From Candidatus Brocadia sinica JPN1 (GTDB taxonomy: Bacteria; Planctomycetota; Brocadiia; Brocadiales; Brocadiaceae): 64,000 bases of DNA. A program made the position numbers and the translations under genes. Shown in pieces: positions 1 to 8,884 of the stretch. Location of the stretch: positions 1,674,001 through 1,738,000 of the forward strand of contig NZ_BAFN01000001.1 of NCBI RefSeq assembly GCF_000949635.1, read 5' to 3'. Each line of letters starts with the position of its first letter. Position 1 is the stretch's first letter. The notes under the pieces are model-generated. The model ran no database searches and was not told the DNA's origin. It saw only the letters and a program-made list of their open reading frames with translations.

Positions 1-198
1 GCGCAACCACAGAAATGTTTTTTTCAGGCGGTCTTTCCATAGTGAAGGGCGGATAATGAGGTTGCTATACGCCACGGGCGGATCCACAAACAAGACCCTG
101 TTGTGCCTTGCCAACCGTGTCATCATCTGGTGCATTACGAGGGGGATCGAATCCCATACCAGCCACGAGATGCAGATAATGTTTTCATCGTTGATCAT
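1..198 (-). CDS. Glycosyltransferase, N-terminal fragment (cut by window edge)
   Basis: An open frame of 66 codons begins at ATG 198 and runs off the left edge. It reads ENIICISWLVWDSIPLVMHQ followed by MMTRLARHNRVLFVDPP. The pattern of a short strand, a loop, a helix carrying a basic patch, then VLFVDPP is typical of the first Rossmann unit of GT-B (group 1) glycosyltransferases. The start lies inside the last 14 bases of the upstream radical SAM gene, so the two are probably translationally coupled. The catalytic C-terminal half is outside the window, so neither donor nor acceptor can be guessed. Confidence 0.6.
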   Translation of the reverse strand, partial: MINDENIICISWLVWDSIPLVMHQMMTRLARHNRVLFVDPPVAYSNLIIRPSLWKDRLKKTFLWLR

Positions 199-1336
199 GT
201 GAATCCCTTTTGAGAAATTTTTTGTAAAACCTTTTCCATAAAGAGGGTGTACCTCTGTGCACCATGCAGCATTTTTGACAAAGAGGAGGAAGGTTTTTGC
301 GAAGGAGCCTTCGCATATTCATAGCCCGCTTGTTGTTCCAAATTTTACGAAAGGACATTTCTCTTACATTGCCCATTTTATATCCTGTAAACATGGCACA
401 AGGTACGACATCACCGAATGGGGTGATCATAGCGGATAGCCATGGGGTATTACATCGAAGGACAGAGAATTTCCCTTTCAATAAATGATCTTTGTTTCCG
501 CTGAGCAGTGCCTGGTCCAAATCACACTTGATTTCTGAGCCTCCCCTTTTCTTTATATTTTCTATGACAGACTCCAATTGGTCAATGTGCTCTTTCTGGA
601 GCAAATACTCAGGGCTAATATCTGAAAAGGTATGAAAACCAATAATTTTTTCTCCCATTTCCTGATTCGTAAGTTTCACCGTATTATGATCTACAATGGA
701 AAGATAATTGAAATTTATCCTTCGAACGGCAAGAGACTTTGCAAGATCTGTTATCGCGGGTAAGAAAAAAAAATTCTTTGAAGAAATTGTTGTGTTTATG
801 AAGATCTCGGGAAAATCAGTGTTGTACTCCTTCTGCTTTTGCTTGATTAAACGTATTCCTTCAATGGCATGATCAAATGCTCCCTCAAACCCTCTGATCT
901 CATCATGGAGTTCCTTATTAGCGCTATCGATCGAAATGCCAATGGAATCTATCCCGGAGATGACTATTTGTTTAGCCAAATCAGAGTTGATTAAATATCC
1001 ATTTGAAATCGTAGAACAATACAGCCCTTTCGATTTACAATATTTGACAATGTCTAAAAAATCTTTCCTTAAAAATGGTTCTCCTCCGCAAAAGTATATG
1101 GATTTAATTCCTATAGTATAAAGTTCCTCAATAAGTCCTTCTATTTCGCATTTTGACAGGATATTATTGTCCTTTATTCGTGACGTTTTAAAATCTTTCG
1201 TCCACATCTGGCACATCACGCATCGGAAGATACATCTATAGTTAACCTCTATGGTGACCGATTCCGGAGGTGAAGCGTATCCCAGTCCTAAATTGTACGG
1301 AAGGTTTCTTTTTGTTGTCCTAATTAGCTTTACCAT
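185..1336 (-). CDS. Radical SAM/SPASM domain enzyme
   Basis: The protein has 383 residues from ATG 1336; a TTG two codons upstream is the alternative start. The radical SAM Cys motif is CIFRCVMC (C35, C39, C42 in CxxxCxxC), followed by a glycine-rich YFCGGEPFLR strand that binds SAM. A C-terminal SPASM region (about residues 290-370) has RCNTPW, VVPCAMF and PPLCQKCCMVHRG, which would bind an auxiliary 4Fe-4S cluster. Such enzymes modify peptides, sugars or lipids. Here it sits at the end of a glycan/lipid operon, 9 bases after the flavoprotein gene, so a role in tailoring a surface molecule is inferred. The substrate is unknown. Confidence 0.85.
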   Translation of the reverse strand: MVKLIRTTKRNLPYNLGLGYASPPESVTIEVNYRCIFRCVMCQMWTKDFKTSRIKDNNILSKCEIEGLIEELYTIGIKSIYFCGGEPFLRKDFLDIVKYCKSKGLYCSTISNGYLINSDLAKQIVISGIDSIGISIDSANKELHDEIRGFEGAFDHAIEGIRLIKQKQKEYNTDFPEIFINTTISSKNFFFLPAITDLAKSLAVRRINFNYLSIVDHNTVKLTNQEMGEKIIGFHTFSDISPEYLLQKEHIDQLESVIENIKKRGGSEIKCDLDQALLSGNKDHLLKGKFSVLRCNTPWLSAMITPFGDVVPCAMFTGYKMGNVREMSFRKIWNNKRAMNMRRLLRKNLPPLCQKCCMVHRGTPSLWKRFYKKFLKRDSHDQR

Positions 1337-1345
1337 AGACAAAAG

Positions 1346-2689
1346 TCAGATTTTATAGAGGGTTTCTTCTTTGTTGAATACTATTCTGTTTACAACTTCC
1401 ATCCCCTGCATTACCGAATGATCCATATTGCCAACCTCATATTTCCATCCCCCAAACCGCCCCCGGGAATAAATGTTCTGTTCTGAGAGAAAGGATTGAA
1501 TATTCTTTATTGTAGTATCTCTCCCTACGAAAGGAACAGGAAAAGAGTGTGGCACATCAATGAGAAATGTTGAAACTATCAGCGACCTGTCTTCCTCCTT
1601 TAAGAGTTTTGAGTTGATCAATCCCTGGATAGTTTCCTCTACGATAGTTTCTTTTGACACGGTCTTAAACCTTGAGTAAGAGGTCTCAGCCAGAAAAGAA
1701 AAAAATTCCCCTGTTGGTGTCATATTGGGTGAATAATTGGAGAGATAGGTGATTCTGTAAAAAGGTGAATTATTTTCGGGGAAATAGATCCAGTTTTTAT
1801 TGCTGGGGCAGGGTTTCCTGATGCCAATGCCTACCATGTAGCCTCCACTCCAGAGGAATTCCTCCACAGACCTTCCTAACCATTCGGGTTTGTCTTCTAT
1901 TTTGCCCAAAAGCTCAGTGAGAGGTATTGTGGAGATTAATACGTCGTAAGAAGCCTTTTCTCCATCTTCAAAAATAACCTCTTTTCTGTCAGTGGCGATT
2001 CGTACGGCATTTTTGTTCAAATAAAGGTGATCTTGGGTATACGGTAAAAACTTATTGAACAAACCGCCAGTGCCCTCAAAAAGGGGATACCGGAATGTAT
2101 TATTGGGCCCCCATTCACTGTCATCCCTCAGAGAGATAATATTTTTCAGAACCCTCTTGATATCGATAATGCTTACCCTTTCGGCTATCCAATTATAATC
2201 CATCCTGTTTAAAGGACATGCCCATACCTTGTTATTGTAGGGAACCATAAAGTGTCTGGCAATGCCTTCTCCAAAGAAATAGTAAATCCATTCCTCGAAG
2301 TTTTTGTAAGAACCTTTTCTCTGAAGGACATCAAAAAGTCCAGAAATGCATTCAAATACAAGCTCCTTATCCGGGTGCAAGTGAAAATTGTTCTGAAAAG
2401 GGTACTGAATAAAGCTATCCTTAAGCCATATCCAGCTCTCTCTCTTAAAAGTAAGCACATCATTGTGTAATAAATCATCTACTAACCGATTAAACCGGTC
2501 GTTGTTTGAAAAGAGGATATGTCCCCCGATATCCCAGGTAAAACCCTGTTTGTCCCTAAAACTGGCAGAAAGACCGCCGACATAATGGTTTTTTTCATAG
2601 ATATTCCAGTTCTTATATCCGATTTCGTGGAGTCTGTAGGCGGCTCCAAGACCGGTAGGCCCGGCTCCTAAGATGACAATTTTTTTCAT
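1346..2689 (-). CDS. FAD-dependent oxidoreductase, UDP-galactopyranose mutase/amine-oxidase-like
   Basis: The 447-residue flavoprotein begins with a clear Rossmann dinucleotide motif ILGAGPTGLGAAYRL, then an acidic residue (NIYEKN) and the GG-doublet YVGGLSASF seen in UDP-galactopyranose mutases and protoporphyrinogen-oxidase-like amine oxidases. A TWDIGGHILF segment follows, and a late GRFGGWKYEVGNMDHSVMQG stretch probably contacts the flavin. ATG 2689 overlaps the stop of the preceding glycosyltransferase as ATGA. In polysaccharide operons this family converts or oxidises nucleotide sugars. Whether this one makes a furanose sugar cannot be decided from sequence alone. Confidence 0.8.
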   Translation of the reverse strand: MKKIVILGAGPTGLGAAYRLHEIGYKNWNIYEKNHYVGGLSASFRDKQGFTWDIGGHILFSNNDRFNRLVDDLLHNDVLTFKRESWIWLKDSFIQYPFQNNFHLHPDKELVFECISGLFDVLQRKGSYKNFEEWIYYFFGEGIARHFMVPYNNKVWACPLNRMDYNWIAERVSIIDIKRVLKNIISLRDDSEWGPNNTFRYPLFEGTGGLFNKFLPYTQDHLYLNKNAVRIATDRKEVIFEDGEKASYDVLISTIPLTELLGKIEDKPEWLGRSVEEFLWSGGYMVGIGIRKPCPSNKNWIYFPENNSPFYRITYLSNYSPNMTPTGEFFSFLAETSYSRFKTVSKETIVEETIQGLINSKLLKEEDRSLIVSTFLIDVPHSFPVPFVGRDTTIKNIQSFLSEQNIYSRGRFGGWKYEVGNMDHSVMQGMEVVNRIVFNKEETLYKI

Positions 2690-4005
2690 ATTCTTCTCAG
2701 GATATTTATTTCCGCAGATTTACGATAAATATCTTCCATTTTGTGTGTAATGATTTCCCACGTATAATGATCAAGCATCTTCTTTTTTCCCCATTGTCCC
2801 ATACGGTTACTGAGTTCCCAGTCCTGGAGCAGAAGTAATATTTTTTCCGCTATCTCTTCGGGGTCCGGATTTACCAGAAATCCTCCCTCTCCGTTATTGG
2901 TAAGTTCTATTAAAGGAGGTATCCTGGCCCCGATAACCGGTTTTTCAAACATCCATGCCTCGAGAAACGTCCCTCCCAGGCTCTCCTCCATTGACGGCAT
3001 GCAGAAGACGTCGCATGCTTTCAATAAGGCGGTTTTTTGGCTTTCTGACACAAAACCCAGGACTTTTATTCTCCGGTCATTATACCGGTTGAATATCTTT
3101 TCTGAGTTACCCTCTTTTGGCCCAGCAAAGAAGAAATACGTGTCAGGCAGTTTCTTCCACACGAGGCGGGCTGCCATTAAAAGCTCTTCTATTCCTTTAT
3201 ATTCCACGTTGCGCCCAAGAAATAGCACCATTTTTTTATCTTTAAGATCATACTTTTGCCGAAAGTCTGATGTGGAATCATTGGCAACTAATGGCCCTAC
3301 ACCGACTTTATGTACTTTTTCGGCAGATATGCCATGATGGACAAAAAAATTCTTTTCAAAATCGGTCATAGCAATAAGAACATCTGCTGCGGAGGATACT
3401 TTGTACCAGAAATAATCTGTCCAGCCTCTCGGGCTGAGATGAAGTTGCGGGTTATACAGAAAGGACTTATTGCTGGCTCTGCTTTCTTTCATTTCTTTGA
3501 GCCAGTCTTTGTGATACAGGTGAAGTACAGGAGTATAAACAAAGGGTATCCCAAGCCTTCGTGCAGCCTTAAATGCTGCGTAGCCAAAGTAAGAGACGCC
3601 GCCGTGAATGCAGTGTAAAATATCAGAACCCTTTATCAGGCTGATTAATTTCTTCATATAAAAATTTGACAGCATTTCCATTGCCAACCTGATAACTATG
3701 TCAGGCAGTTTTGGGCTTTGTATTCTGACGAGAGGCAAGTTCATGAATTTTTCTATCAGACTTAATGGCAATCTGGTCACCTTTGCCCTGTTATCATTGT
3801 ATTCAGTTGCTTGTGCGGAAGCATTCAGTATACATGCCACCCAGAGTTCGTGGGAAAGCTTATCCTTCTGATTATCAATTAAGGTTATAACCTGTATGTC
3901 ATGCCTTTCGGATAGCCTCTTTACAAGTTCATGGGTGTGCAGTTCACACCCGCCTATTGCAGGCCAGTATACCGGTAACACATACGTAATTTTTAAGGAA
4001 CCCAT
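2686..4005 (-). CDS. Glycosyltransferase family 4
   Basis: The 439-residue GT-B enzyme is read from ATG 4005; an in-frame TTG three codons upstream is an alternative. The N-terminal motif VYWPAIGGCELHTHELVKRL is the classic GG-containing donor loop. The C-terminal domain has VLFLGRNVEYKGIEELL and the ExFGxxxxE-like signature MEESLGGTFLEAWMFEKPVI. A retaining GT4 transferring a sugar from a nucleotide donor in the cytoplasm is expected. It follows the GT4 gene at 4136-5353 after a repeat-bearing gap and is coupled downstream to the flavoprotein gene by an ATGA overlap. Confidence 0.88.
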   Translation of the reverse strand: MGSLKITYVLPVYWPAIGGCELHTHELVKRLSERHDIQVITLIDNQKDKLSHELWVACILNASAQATEYNDNRAKVTRLPLSLIEKFMNLPLVRIQSPKLPDIVIRLAMEMLSNFYMKKLISLIKGSDILHCIHGGVSYFGYAAFKAARRLGIPFVYTPVLHLYHKDWLKEMKESRASNKSFLYNPQLHLSPRGWTDYFWYKVSSAADVLIAMTDFEKNFFVHHGISAEKVHKVGVGPLVANDSTSDFRQKYDLKDKKMVLFLGRNVEYKGIEELLMAARLVWKKLPDTYFFFAGPKEGNSEKIFNRYNDRRIKVLGFVSESQKTALLKACDVFCMPSMEESLGGTFLEAWMFEKPVIGARIPPLIELTNNGEGGFLVNPDPEEIAEKILLLLQDWELSNRMGQWGKKKMLDHYTWEIITHKMEDIYRKSAEINILRRI

Positions 4006-4034
4006 ATTGTCCAAGGAATTTCAATCTTGTATGA

Positions 4035-4110
4035 TTCCCCTCTAGAAAGAGGGGATACAGGGGTGTGTAAATCGGCCATAACACCCCCGCCCCCTCTTTT
4101 TAGAGGGGAG
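4035..4110. repeat. Nested inverted repeat, MITE/REP-like
   Basis: Two short hairpins, CCCCTCTAGAAAGAGGGG (4037-4054) and CCCCTCTTTTTAGAGGGG (4091-4108), each form a 7-bp stem. The left hairpin plus its flank (GGGGTGTGT) is also complementary to the right flank (ACACCCC) plus right hairpin, so the whole segment folds into one long imperfect palindrome. It lies between two glycosyltransferase genes of one operon. The shape is that of a small non-autonomous interspersed repeat. It could also act as an mRNA-stabilising or pausing element; neither strand has a convincing U-tract. Confidence 0.6.
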
Positions 4111-4135
4111 CTTAAAAGTCGCTGCTAAAGGCAGC

Positions 4136-5353
4136 CTAATTTAATATCTTCATTTTGCTCTTAATTGCTTCCTCATAAACCGTGAGGAGCCTTATAACGT
4201 GTATCTCTTTGCGGTAGAGTTCGTTTACCCGTTGCTGTCCTTTAAATCCCATCTTCTTTGCCAGGGAAGGGTCTTCCAGCAATTGAAAAATCCTATCGGA
4301 CAATTCTCTCACATCGCCCCTCCGAACAAGAAAACCCGTTTCGTTATGGATAAGCCACTCCCTTATCCCCCCCGAGTCAAAGGCAACCACGGGTTTCCCA
4401 AAAGACATGGCCTCAATTCCCACAAGACCAAATGATTCGGGAACTATTGACGGTATAACAACCACCGTGCAGGCTGCATAGTGTTTATTCAATTCCTCTT
4501 TTGATAAATTACCGGGGAAATGAATCCGATCATTCAGTCCCAGTTTATGAACAAGGGTAGTTGCCTCTTCCCGCATGTAGCCTTCTCCAATAATCTCTGC
4601 CATCCAATTCCGTTCTTTTAAAAGGCTAAGACATTCTATAAAGTGCAGAATACCTTTAATCCTGTAAAATTTTCCAACAAAGAGGATCTTTTTGCTCTTG
4701 CTATCTTTTGTCTCTTTTTCTTGAATTGGGGCTTTATTGACATAGTGCGGTATTACTGTAACGTTGTCTTTCTGAAAACCGTTCCTGACTAGTTGTTCTT
4801 TCATATAAGAACTGGGAACTATTATTTTATCGATACTTTTTGAAATCCTGAGTTCATAAAGCATCAGGAAGAACTTATAAAGATTCCAGAAAGGACTCCT
4901 CTTCTCAGGATAAAAGGGATAACAGCCGTTTTTAAAACATTTCAATCCCATTGGATAATTACAGATTTTGCCGGAGTCTGGTATCACCTTCCATTTGAAC
5001 CCGGGACAAATAAGGCGGACGTCATGAACAGTTTTGACAACAGGCTTTGCTCTCAGGAGATATTTTAAGATGAACGGACTGAGAAAAAATTGGGTATTAT
5101 GGAGATGTACAATATCAGGATTTTCCTTTTTCAGTATTTCTTTCAGTAAACCCTGTGTCTTTAGACTGCTTCTTAACCCATAAGAGCATTTTATAAAATA
5201 TTCCTTCCTTCCCGGAACATGTATTGTCTCTTTCTCGGAAGAAATGATGATAATTTCATGGCCCATTTCCTCGAGAGCTTTACAAATAGTAAACAGATAT
5301 TGTTCTGTTCCGCCAAAGTCGCCATAGTACTCATTGATGTGCGCGATCTTCAA
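4136..5353 (-). CDS. Glycosyltransferase family 4
   Basis: The 405-residue protein appears to start at TTG 5353, preceded by AAGG; KIAHINEYYGDFGGTEQYL is the normal GT4 N-terminus and no nearby ATG fits. Motifs are the GG loop (GDFGGTEQYL), ILFVGKFYRIKGILHFIECL, and the donor-binding VPESFGLVGIEAMSFGKPVV (an ESFGxxxxE motif). A central Cys-rich stretch, CPGFKWKVIPDSGKIC followed by CFKNGCYPF, is common in a subgroup of polysaccharide GT4s and may be structural. The gene starts two bases after the stop of the GNAT gene, so they are co-transcribed. Sugar specificity is not visible. Confidence 0.88.
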   Translation of the reverse strand: MKIAHINEYYGDFGGTEQYLFTICKALEEMGHEIIIISSEKETIHVPGRKEYFIKCSYGLRSSLKTQGLLKEILKKENPDIVHLHNTQFFLSPFILKYLLRAKPVVKTVHDVRLICPGFKWKVIPDSGKICNYPMGLKCFKNGCYPFYPEKRSPFWNLYKFFLMLYELRISKSIDKIIVPSSYMKEQLVRNGFQKDNVTVIPHYVNKAPIQEKETKDSKSKKILFVGKFYRIKGILHFIECLSLLKERNWMAEIIGEGYMREEATTLVHKLGLNDRIHFPGNLSKEELNKHYAACTVVVIPSIVPESFGLVGIEAMSFGKPVVAFDSGGIREWLIHNETGFLVRRGDVRELSDRIFQLLEDPSLAKKMGFKGQQRVNELYRKEIHVIRLLTVYEEAIKSKMKILN

Positions 5354-5355
5354 CC

Positions 5356-6420
5356 TTAAAACCCATCCGTATCACCATAGGTGAGATGCCAGTTTTTCTG
5401 ATTCAGGAGATATTCCGTATCAACCTCGCTTGCCAGGGGTGTAACAACTACCCGGATAGGTCTGATCTCCTGGTGTTCCCTGAATCCTATCCTTTTGAGG
5501 TACATACTCAGTGGATCCTGCCTCAAAAGACCGCACAAGACATAATCAACACCTTGCTTAAGAAAAAATTTCAAGCAACCTGCCACAAGAGGGGCTATTT
5601 TATCATTACGAGAGAAGATATCCATTATATAGCCTACCCTTACATCCTTGTAATTCTCTATCTTGGCGACTGCATATCCAGTTACCTCTTCTCCATTTTC
5701 TCCTATAAAAATCCGGTATTGTTTGTCCCTGTATCTCCAGTTTAAATACGACATGTTTCTTACGGTCATAATTTTGTATCTCTCTTTGATACTGTTCCAG
5801 AATGTGTTTATTCTCTCATCAAATGCATCAACTGCTTTCACAACAGCGCCTTTATCCAACCCTCTCATAAAAATCTCGAAGCGGTAAAATGCTTTACTGA
5901 AATGGTGAAAGAGATTTATTGTCCAGTCAGGACACCATGCAATGTTTCTTTTCAATGCGTTCTTCAGACTCAATCTTTTAAACAATTGAACCATCTCTCC
6001 CAGGTCTTTGTATCCGAGAAATCTCTTCCCAACCATGTATGCCGCTTCATTGGGAAAACCAAAGCCAAACAAGGCTATTCCATTAAGGTACTTGGCATGG
6101 CGGTCGTAAAGTTTGCCGATAAGATTTATACCGACTTTTGCTGAGGGGTCTATCATCGTATCTACCGGTTGTGCTGACTTAACCATGCGGTTGCCATACA
6201 CTATCTCCGTTGCCAGGCTGGCATACTGACCGATTATCATGCCATTTTTCTCAGCAACAACGATCCAGCCTTCCGGGTCTTTACTGGCTGGATTATCACG
6301 GAACTTCCAATTCCATTCCTCAAGGGTCCTCGATTTATGAAATACATTGTTAAATAGGTTATTGATGGCTTTCTCGTCTCCTTGTCTGTATGGCCTGATC
6401 GTTACCGATGTATCTACCAT
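5356..6420 (-). CDS. GNAT-family acyltransferase of a glycan operon
   Basis: The 354-residue protein begins VTIRPYRQGDEKAINNLFN, a typical GNAT strand-1/helix-1, followed by WKFRDNPA and WIVVAEKNGMIIGQYASL, the central beta strands. Larger two-domain GNAT proteins of this length occur in polysaccharide gene clusters and N-acylate amino sugars. Its ATG overlaps the stop of the PIG-L deacetylase by 7 bases. The pair would fit removal of an acetyl group followed by re-acylation, which is an inference from gene order. The acyl donor is unknown and could be acyl-CoA or an acyl-ACP from the neighbouring megasynthase. Confidence 0.75.
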   Translation of the reverse strand: MVDTSVTIRPYRQGDEKAINNLFNNVFHKSRTLEEWNWKFRDNPASKDPEGWIVVAEKNGMIIGQYASLATEIVYGNRMVKSAQPVDTMIDPSAKVGINLIGKLYDRHAKYLNGIALFGFGFPNEAAYMVGKRFLGYKDLGEMVQLFKRLSLKNALKRNIAWCPDWTINLFHHFSKAFYRFEIFMRGLDKGAVVKAVDAFDERINTFWNSIKERYKIMTVRNMSYLNWRYRDKQYRIFIGENGEEVTGYAVAKIENYKDVRVGYIMDIFSRNDKIAPLVAGCLKFFLKQGVDYVLCGLLRQDPLSMYLKRIGFREHQEIRPIRVVVTPLASEVDTEYLLNQKNWHLTYGDTDGF

Positions 6421-7166
6421 CCTATTGCCACTCCAAGTCTTCGGTATTCATTCGATGGGCAGGCGATAAATATTTCAGCATATCCATCCCTCCCCTTCAT
6501 CGCCGAATGGTATCTCGATATTCCCTTAACAGCTTCAGTAAAGTCAACGACTTCAAGTTGTGATTTATGTTCTTGCAAAGCCAGGATTTTTGTGTGTAAA
6601 CAGGTGGTTATGTCTGAAACTATATTAAAGGCGGGCAGCGGTGTCCATATTCCGTAAGAATAGCACATGCAGGAAGCAACCGAGTTTGATATTGAAAAGA
6701 ATATCTGACTGGTTGCAATATGGTCGTGATGGTTATCGAGAAAAAACGGAAGGAAGACCGCCTCCGGCTTAAGGTTTCTGAGTATTTCAGAAAGCTCTTT
6801 GGTAGTCCCGGGAGAAATGCGGAGCTCGGAGTCTCTGTTATCGAGGAATAGAAGTCTATCAATACCAATAATCACCCCTGCTCTCCTTGCCTCTTCTTTT
6901 CTTATAGATACCAATTCATCTTCCCTGTGCCTGATATTTCCTTTCCTGCCATCGGTCATGTATACCACGGTGATCTCAGCGCCCATCTGGTGATACCGAT
7001 GGAGGGTTCCCCCGCATCCGATAATGTCATCGTCAGGATGAGGAGAAAGCACAAGGACTCTCTTTTCTTTCAAGCCATCGACTTTCGGCATTCTCAGGTA
7101 GGGAAAGATATCTATGAATTGGCGTATCCTCGCGGGGAGGAGGTTTTTATAGATGAATCTGAGCAT
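6414..7166 (-). CDS. PIG-L (LmbE-like) N-deacetylase
   Basis: The 250-residue protein has the zinc-binding HPDDD motif (H43, P44, D45-D47) in VLVLSPHPDDDIIGCGGTL and a later DNHHDHIATSQ that supplies the third ligand. This family removes acetyl groups from N-acetylglucosamine-linked lipids or glycans, as in GlcNAc-PI, mycothiol and bacillithiol pathways. The length is usual for the family. It lies between a phosphodiesterase gene (47-base gap) and the GNAT gene it overlaps, so its substrate is probably the glycan or glycolipid built by this operon. Confidence 0.88.
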   Translation of the reverse strand: MLRFIYKNLLPARIRQFIDIFPYLRMPKVDGLKEKRVLVLSPHPDDDIIGCGGTLHRYHQMGAEITVVYMTDGRKGNIRHREDELVSIRKEEARRAGVIIGIDRLLFLDNRDSELRISPGTTKELSEILRNLKPEAVFLPFFLDNHHDHIATSQIFFSISNSVASCMCYSYGIWTPLPAFNIVSDITTCLHTKILALQEHKSQLEVVDFTEAVKGISRYHSAMKGRDGYAEIFIACPSNEYRRLGVAIGW

Positions 7167-7213
7167 TTTCTCGTCTATTTCTAAGGTTCAAAATCAAAAA
7201 ATTCAACAGTAGC

Positions 7214-8884
7214 TTACCCTATATACCCGAGATCTCGTAAGGATTCTTTGATCTTTTCTGATTCTTCGCCGGAGTAAATACCTTTATCATGGCTTGGACT
7301 TGTTTCTGAGGTTGAGGAATATTGTATTGGATATTCATTGATAAATTTCCTCTCGAAGGCATCTATTAATACTTTCCCATCCATATCGTCCGGAACTGGA
7401 AGACCTGTTGCATAGAGGATAGTAGGAGCCACATCAATAATCTTACATCCTTCCAAAGTTACATTCTTTTTTATACCATCTCCTTTTATTATGAATATAC
7501 CATTCATGCGATGGGTTGCAGAATTCCTGTCGTCTGTCCTGAAAAGTTTCTTGTAATGGATCTCCCTGTGAGAAAGATATGTACCACCTCTCATCACAAA
7601 ACTTAGGTCTGGAGCATGGTTTATATAAGGTCCATGGTATATTTCTTCCTTTTTATATATTTTATCAAAAACCTTTTGACCTGTTTCTGGATCTACAATC
7701 TGATACATTTTGTCTCTTATGAAATCTCTAATTTCTTCATATTCAGAACCGGGTTCAACAATACCCATAGGCTCTCTTCCTTTCAGGTTTATATACAATC
7801 CTTGTTCTGTATAATTGGCTGCATATGCCTTGGTTCTTGTCCAGTCAATAAAGTAAGAAAGCTTCAGTCCATCCCGCGGGTCAACCAGATCTTTCAAAAC
7901 ACGATACGAATTCATGGGAATCGTCCATTCTATTCCGGGATGCTTCAATTTTTTCAGTACTTTGTAAACGATGTGCGGAAGTTTAAACCGCAAAAAGGGG
8001 AAAAATCCTCTTTTTAAGCGCAGCAAACCCTCTTTCATAAGCCACTTATTCAGGTAGAATGCCTTATGCTCCGGCCCCATACCATGATCCGAAACAACAA
8101 CCACCTTTGTTGAATCGTTGAGCCTATCAAGAATCTTGCCGATAGAGGTATCGATTTTTTTGTAAAAATCCGGAATCACAGAAGCATATTTCTTTGCCTT
8201 ATCGGGATCATATCGTGGGTGTGTTTTATCAGAATATTTCCAGAAACGATGTTGAATAAGATCTATAGAACTAAACACAACCATAAAGAAGTCCCAGGAA
8301 TACTCGTCCATAAGATAGAAGAGGACTTCTTCTCTTTTCTTATGTATCCGATCCCACTGAGCAATATAATTATCTAACTCATGTGAATAGACCCCCATCA
8401 GATTGCCATAAGCTACATGGTATTCCCCAAATTTCTCTTTAATCTTTTTGATAAGTTCTGGTGGGTGGGTAAATCCACAATTTACATCAAGACCAAACTG
8501 TAATCCGGGTATAATAAATCCATTTACTTTTTCAGGAGGATAAGTAATGGGAACATTTATAACACCGATTTTTTTATTCGCTTCAGACAATAAAGACCAG
8601 ATTGTCCTGGCTTTTATATAACCTGAATGTAAAACAGGTCTCTCGTAGCCAAAGAAAGGGGATGCGTAAAAGTCAAATACTCCATGTTTACCCGGGTTCT
8701 TTCCTGTCATAAAAGATACCCATGCCGGTGGAGTTACCGGAGGAATTGTAGACTCTAATGCCCCGGAACACCCCTCTTTCACCAGTCTTGTGAAATTAGG
8801 AAGATGCCCCTCTTTTGCAAGAGGTGTTATAACATCAAATGTTCCGGAATCAATTCCTATTACAAAAATCTTATCTTTTTTCAT
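7214..8884 (-). CDS. Alkaline-phosphatase superfamily type I phosphodiesterase (copy 1)
   Basis: The 556-residue protein is read from ATG 8884, overlapping the end of the upstream radical SAM gene by 14 bases; a TTG at 8896 is possible. GIDSGTFDVITPLA carries the first metal Asp, and PPVTPPAWVSFMTGKNPGKHG holds the likely Thr nucleophile. VVVSDHGMGPEH and THRMNGIFI supply further metal ligands. The family hydrolyses phosphodiesters or transfers phospho-alcohol groups. There is no signal peptide. The C-terminus ends EKIKESLRDLGYIG, nearly the same tail as its paralogue at 10527-12197. Function on a phospho-lipid or phospho-glycan is inferred. Confidence 0.82.
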   Translation of the reverse strand: MKKDKIFVIGIDSGTFDVITPLAKEGHLPNFTRLVKEGCSGALESTIPPVTPPAWVSFMTGKNPGKHGVFDFYASPFFGYERPVLHSGYIKARTIWSLLSEANKKIGVINVPITYPPEKVNGFIIPGLQFGLDVNCGFTHPPELIKKIKEKFGEYHVAYGNLMGVYSHELDNYIAQWDRIHKKREEVLFYLMDEYSWDFFMVVFSSIDLIQHRFWKYSDKTHPRYDPDKAKKYASVIPDFYKKIDTSIGKILDRLNDSTKVVVVSDHGMGPEHKAFYLNKWLMKEGLLRLKRGFFPFLRFKLPHIVYKVLKKLKHPGIEWTIPMNSYRVLKDLVDPRDGLKLSYFIDWTRTKAYAANYTEQGLYINLKGREPMGIVEPGSEYEEIRDFIRDKMYQIVDPETGQKVFDKIYKKEEIYHGPYINHAPDLSFVMRGGTYLSHREIHYKKLFRTDDRNSATHRMNGIFIIKGDGIKKNVTLEGCKIIDVAPTILYATGLPVPDDMDGKVLIDAFERKFINEYPIQYSSTSETSPSHDKGIYSGEESEKIKESLRDLGYIG

